Shown in pieces: positions 62,412 to 64,000 of a stretch of 64,000 bases of DNA. Made by a program: the position numbers and the translations under genes. The number at the start of each line of letters is the position of its first letter. Within the stretch, counting starts at the first letter, position 1. This stretch comes from Peristeroidobacter agariperforans (GTDB lineage Bacteria > Pseudomonadota > Gammaproteobacteria > Steroidobacterales > Steroidobacteraceae), in the NCBI RefSeq assembly GCF_004138335.1, contig NZ_RYFW01000002.1:1593501-1657500 (forward strand), given 5' to 3'. The notes beneath the pieces are model-generated. The model had not been told where the DNA came from, ran no database searches, and was given only the letters and a program-made list of their open reading frames with translations.

Positions 62412-64000
62412 ATGGCGATGCGGCCGGACATGCGAAAAGCGTTGTTACCGATGGCGTGGCTGGCAGCCGTGGCGAGCGCCGCCGAGCATGATCATGCCTC
62501 GTTGGGCAAGGTCAACTTCCCGGTGTCCTGCTCGGCGCCGGCGCAGCAGCAGTTCAATGGCGCCATTACGCTGCTCCATCACATGACTTACCCGCAGGCG
62601 CGCCAGGCCTTCGAACAAATCACCCAGGCCGAGCCGGGCTGCGCCATGGCTCACTGGGGCGTGGCGATGACGTTGTTTCAGCCATTGTGGCCGACGCGTC
62701 CGAACGCCGCCGCGCTGTCTCGGGGATGGGACGAGGTGCAGAAGGCCAAGGCGCTGCAATCGAGCCCGCGTGAGCTGCAATTCATCAACGCAGCGGAAGC
62801 GTTCTACACACAACCCGAATCGACTGATTACTGGGCGCGAATACGCCGTTGGGAACAAGCTTCGCGCCAGGCCTACGAAACATTGCCCGGCGACGACGAA
62901 GCGGCAGCCTTCTACGCGTTGTCCCATCTGGCGACGACGCCCGCCGGCGGCAACCTTCGAGAACATGCCGACGAGTCGGCGGCGATTCTGCTCGAGGTGT
63001 ATCGGAAGCAGCCGGACCATCCGGGGGTGATGCACTATCTCGTGCACGCCAACGATGTGCCCGGGCGAGAGCGGGAGCTCTTGGAAATCACCAGAAAGTA
63101 CGATTCGATCGCGCCCGACAATCCACATGCGCTGCACATGCCGACGCACATCTATACGCGCCTGGGCGATTGGGACGGCGTGATCAAAGGCAACCTGCGT
63201 GCCGCCGATGCCGCGTTGTCACATCCAGCGGGCGAACAGGGCGAGCTGGTTTGGGACGAGTTCGCTCACGCCATCGAGTATATGGTCTACGCGTATCTGC
63301 AGCAGGGCGCGGACAGCGAAGCAGCAACGCAGCTGCACCGATTGCAGAGCACGCCGCGAATGGAGCCGACATTCAAGACGGCATTTCATCTCGCTTCCAC
63401 ACAAACTCGCTACGCGCTGGAACGGCGCGATTGGACTGCAGCGTTGCAGATCGAGCCACGCATGCCGACGTATCTCGATTGGGATCGTTTCATGTGGGCC
63501 GAAGCGACGGCGAGATTCGGCCGGGGTCTCGGTGCGGCTCATCTCGGCAAGAACGAAGAGGTGCAACTCGCACTGACGCGGCTCGATGAGCTGGAAGGCG
63601 TCGCACGCAAGGCCGGTGAGGATTTGTTCGCTCGTAATATCAACGTGCTCCAGCTCGAACTGGCTGCGTGGTCGGCGCATGCTCGAGGACAGGAGGCGAA
63701 GAGCATCGAGATCATGCGGCAGGCGGCCGAGCTGGAAGTCGCGACCCCGAAACATGCCGTGACGCCCGGGCCGACCGTGCCTGCGTACGAACTGCTGGGT
63801 GACCTGTACAGCGAACAAAAGAAACCGACCGAAGCACTCGCGGCCTATCAAAAATCGCTGCAGTTGTACCCGCGACGTTTCAACAGTCTGCTTGGCGCGG
63901 CCACGGCGGCGCGCGCCAGCGGCGATACCGCAAGGGCGCGTGCGTTCTACTCACAGCTGCTTGAGCTCGCGGCGCCGGATTCGCCGCGAACGGCGGTCAA
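62412..64000 (+). CDS. Exported TPR-repeat protein (truncated by window edge)
   Basis: Open to the right edge over about 529 codons. A short signal peptide or anchor (about 7-23) precedes a helical protein made of tetratricopeptide repeats. Repeat-like helices with the A-W/Y-x7-G-x3-A pattern are visible (for example AMAHWGVAMTLF; ALHMPTHIYTRLGDW; AYELLGDLYSEQKKPTEALAAYQKSLQLYP). The segment VMHYLVHANDVPG contains conserved His residues of one TPR-containing group. It could act as a periplasmic scaffold for the preceding TonB receptor. The function is unknown, and the C-terminus is outside the window. Confidence 0.75.
   Translation, partial: MAMRPDMRKALLPMAWLAAVASAAEHDHASLGKVNFPVSCSAPAQQQFNGAITLLHHMTYPQARQAFEQITQAEPGCAMAHWGVAMTLFQPLWPTRPNAAALSRGWDEVQKAKALQSSPRELQFINAAEAFYTQPESTDYWARIRRWEQASRQAYETLPGDDEAAAFYALSHLATTPAGGNLREHADESAAILLEVYRKQPDHPGVMHYLVHANDVPGRERELLEITRKYDSIAPDNPHALHMPTHIYTRLGDWDGVIKGNLRAADAALSHPAGEQGELVWDEFAHAIEYMVYAYLQQGADSEAATQLHRLQSTPRMEPTFKTAFHLASTQTRYALERRDWTAALQIEPRMPTYLDWDRFMWAEATARFGRGLGAAHLGKNEEVQLALTRLDELEGVARKAGEDLFARNINVLQLELAAWSAHARGQEAKSIEIMRQAAELEVATPKHAVTPGPTVPAYELLGDLYSEQKKPTEALAAYQKSLQLYPRRFNSLLGAATAARASGDTARARAFYSQLLELAAPDSPRTAV

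Overview
The window is high-GC DNA from a Gram-negative bacterium, most likely a gammaproteobacterium near the Steroidobacter/Nevskiales/Xanthomonadales group. This placement is inferred from three TonB-dependent receptors, a SapC/tryptophan-halogenase cluster, a PEP-CTERM protein, a glrK-qseG-glrR operon, PilU and SrkA. It reads as ordinary chromosome. I found no tRNA, rRNA, IS element, phage gene or CRISPR array. Genes are tightly packed, many with ATGA or GTGA overlaps.

1-10.7 kb: a truncated giant secreted protein with lectin-like, Fn3 and PASTA modules ends in a tyrosinase-type copper domain and a His-rich tail. It is followed by a PEP-CTERM protein behind a sigma-54-type promoter, then UDP-xylose synthase, the glrKR/qseG signalling operon (GlrR is a sigma-54 activator) and galE. 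10.8-19.7 kb: the SrkA kinase, a secreted HExxH protease-like lipoprotein, a small lipoprotein, then an AraC-controlled unit (DUF4331, DUF4198, AraC) and a 56-residue Cys-rich protein. A shared 20-bp box stands the same distance in front of the DUF4331 gene and the Cys-rich gene. typA follows.

19.9-30.6 kb: a PAS/GAF/GGDEF/EAL cyclic-di-GMP enzyme, then an unassigned surface-glycan or lipid locus: CapK-like adenylating enzyme, LPG-synthase-type membrane protein, small kinase, methyltransferase, GT4 glycosyltransferase, polysaccharide deacetylase. A lone 2-oxoglutarate oxygenase ends the region. 31.3-39.3 kb: a TonB receptor, SapC, JmjC-type cupin and flavin-dependent halogenase operon, with a second SapC gene diverging from it. 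The 609-bp gap between them carries two copies of a LacI-type operator-like 14-mer.

40.8-53.1 kb: pilU, a DUF4112 protein, then an amino-galactose (aga-type) utilisation locus. A DeoR-family AgaR-like repressor diverges from TonB receptor, GH27 glycosidase, DMT permease, AgaZ, AgaS, AgaK-like kinase and a secreted amidohydrolase. The shared control region carries five CGAAAG/CTTTCG elements, including a perfect 10-bp tandem repeat. No deacetylase (AgaA/NagA) or tagatose-bisphosphate aldolase (AgaY) is present. 53.1-64 kb: a two-subunit molybdenum hydroxylase (IorAB type), an exported SAM-methyltransferase-fold protein, an APC permease, a ThuA-like protein, a TetR pair and a third TonB receptor. 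The receptor's upstream region holds a TetR-like palindrome and a separate Fur-like 25-bp palindrome. A truncated TPR protein closes the window.
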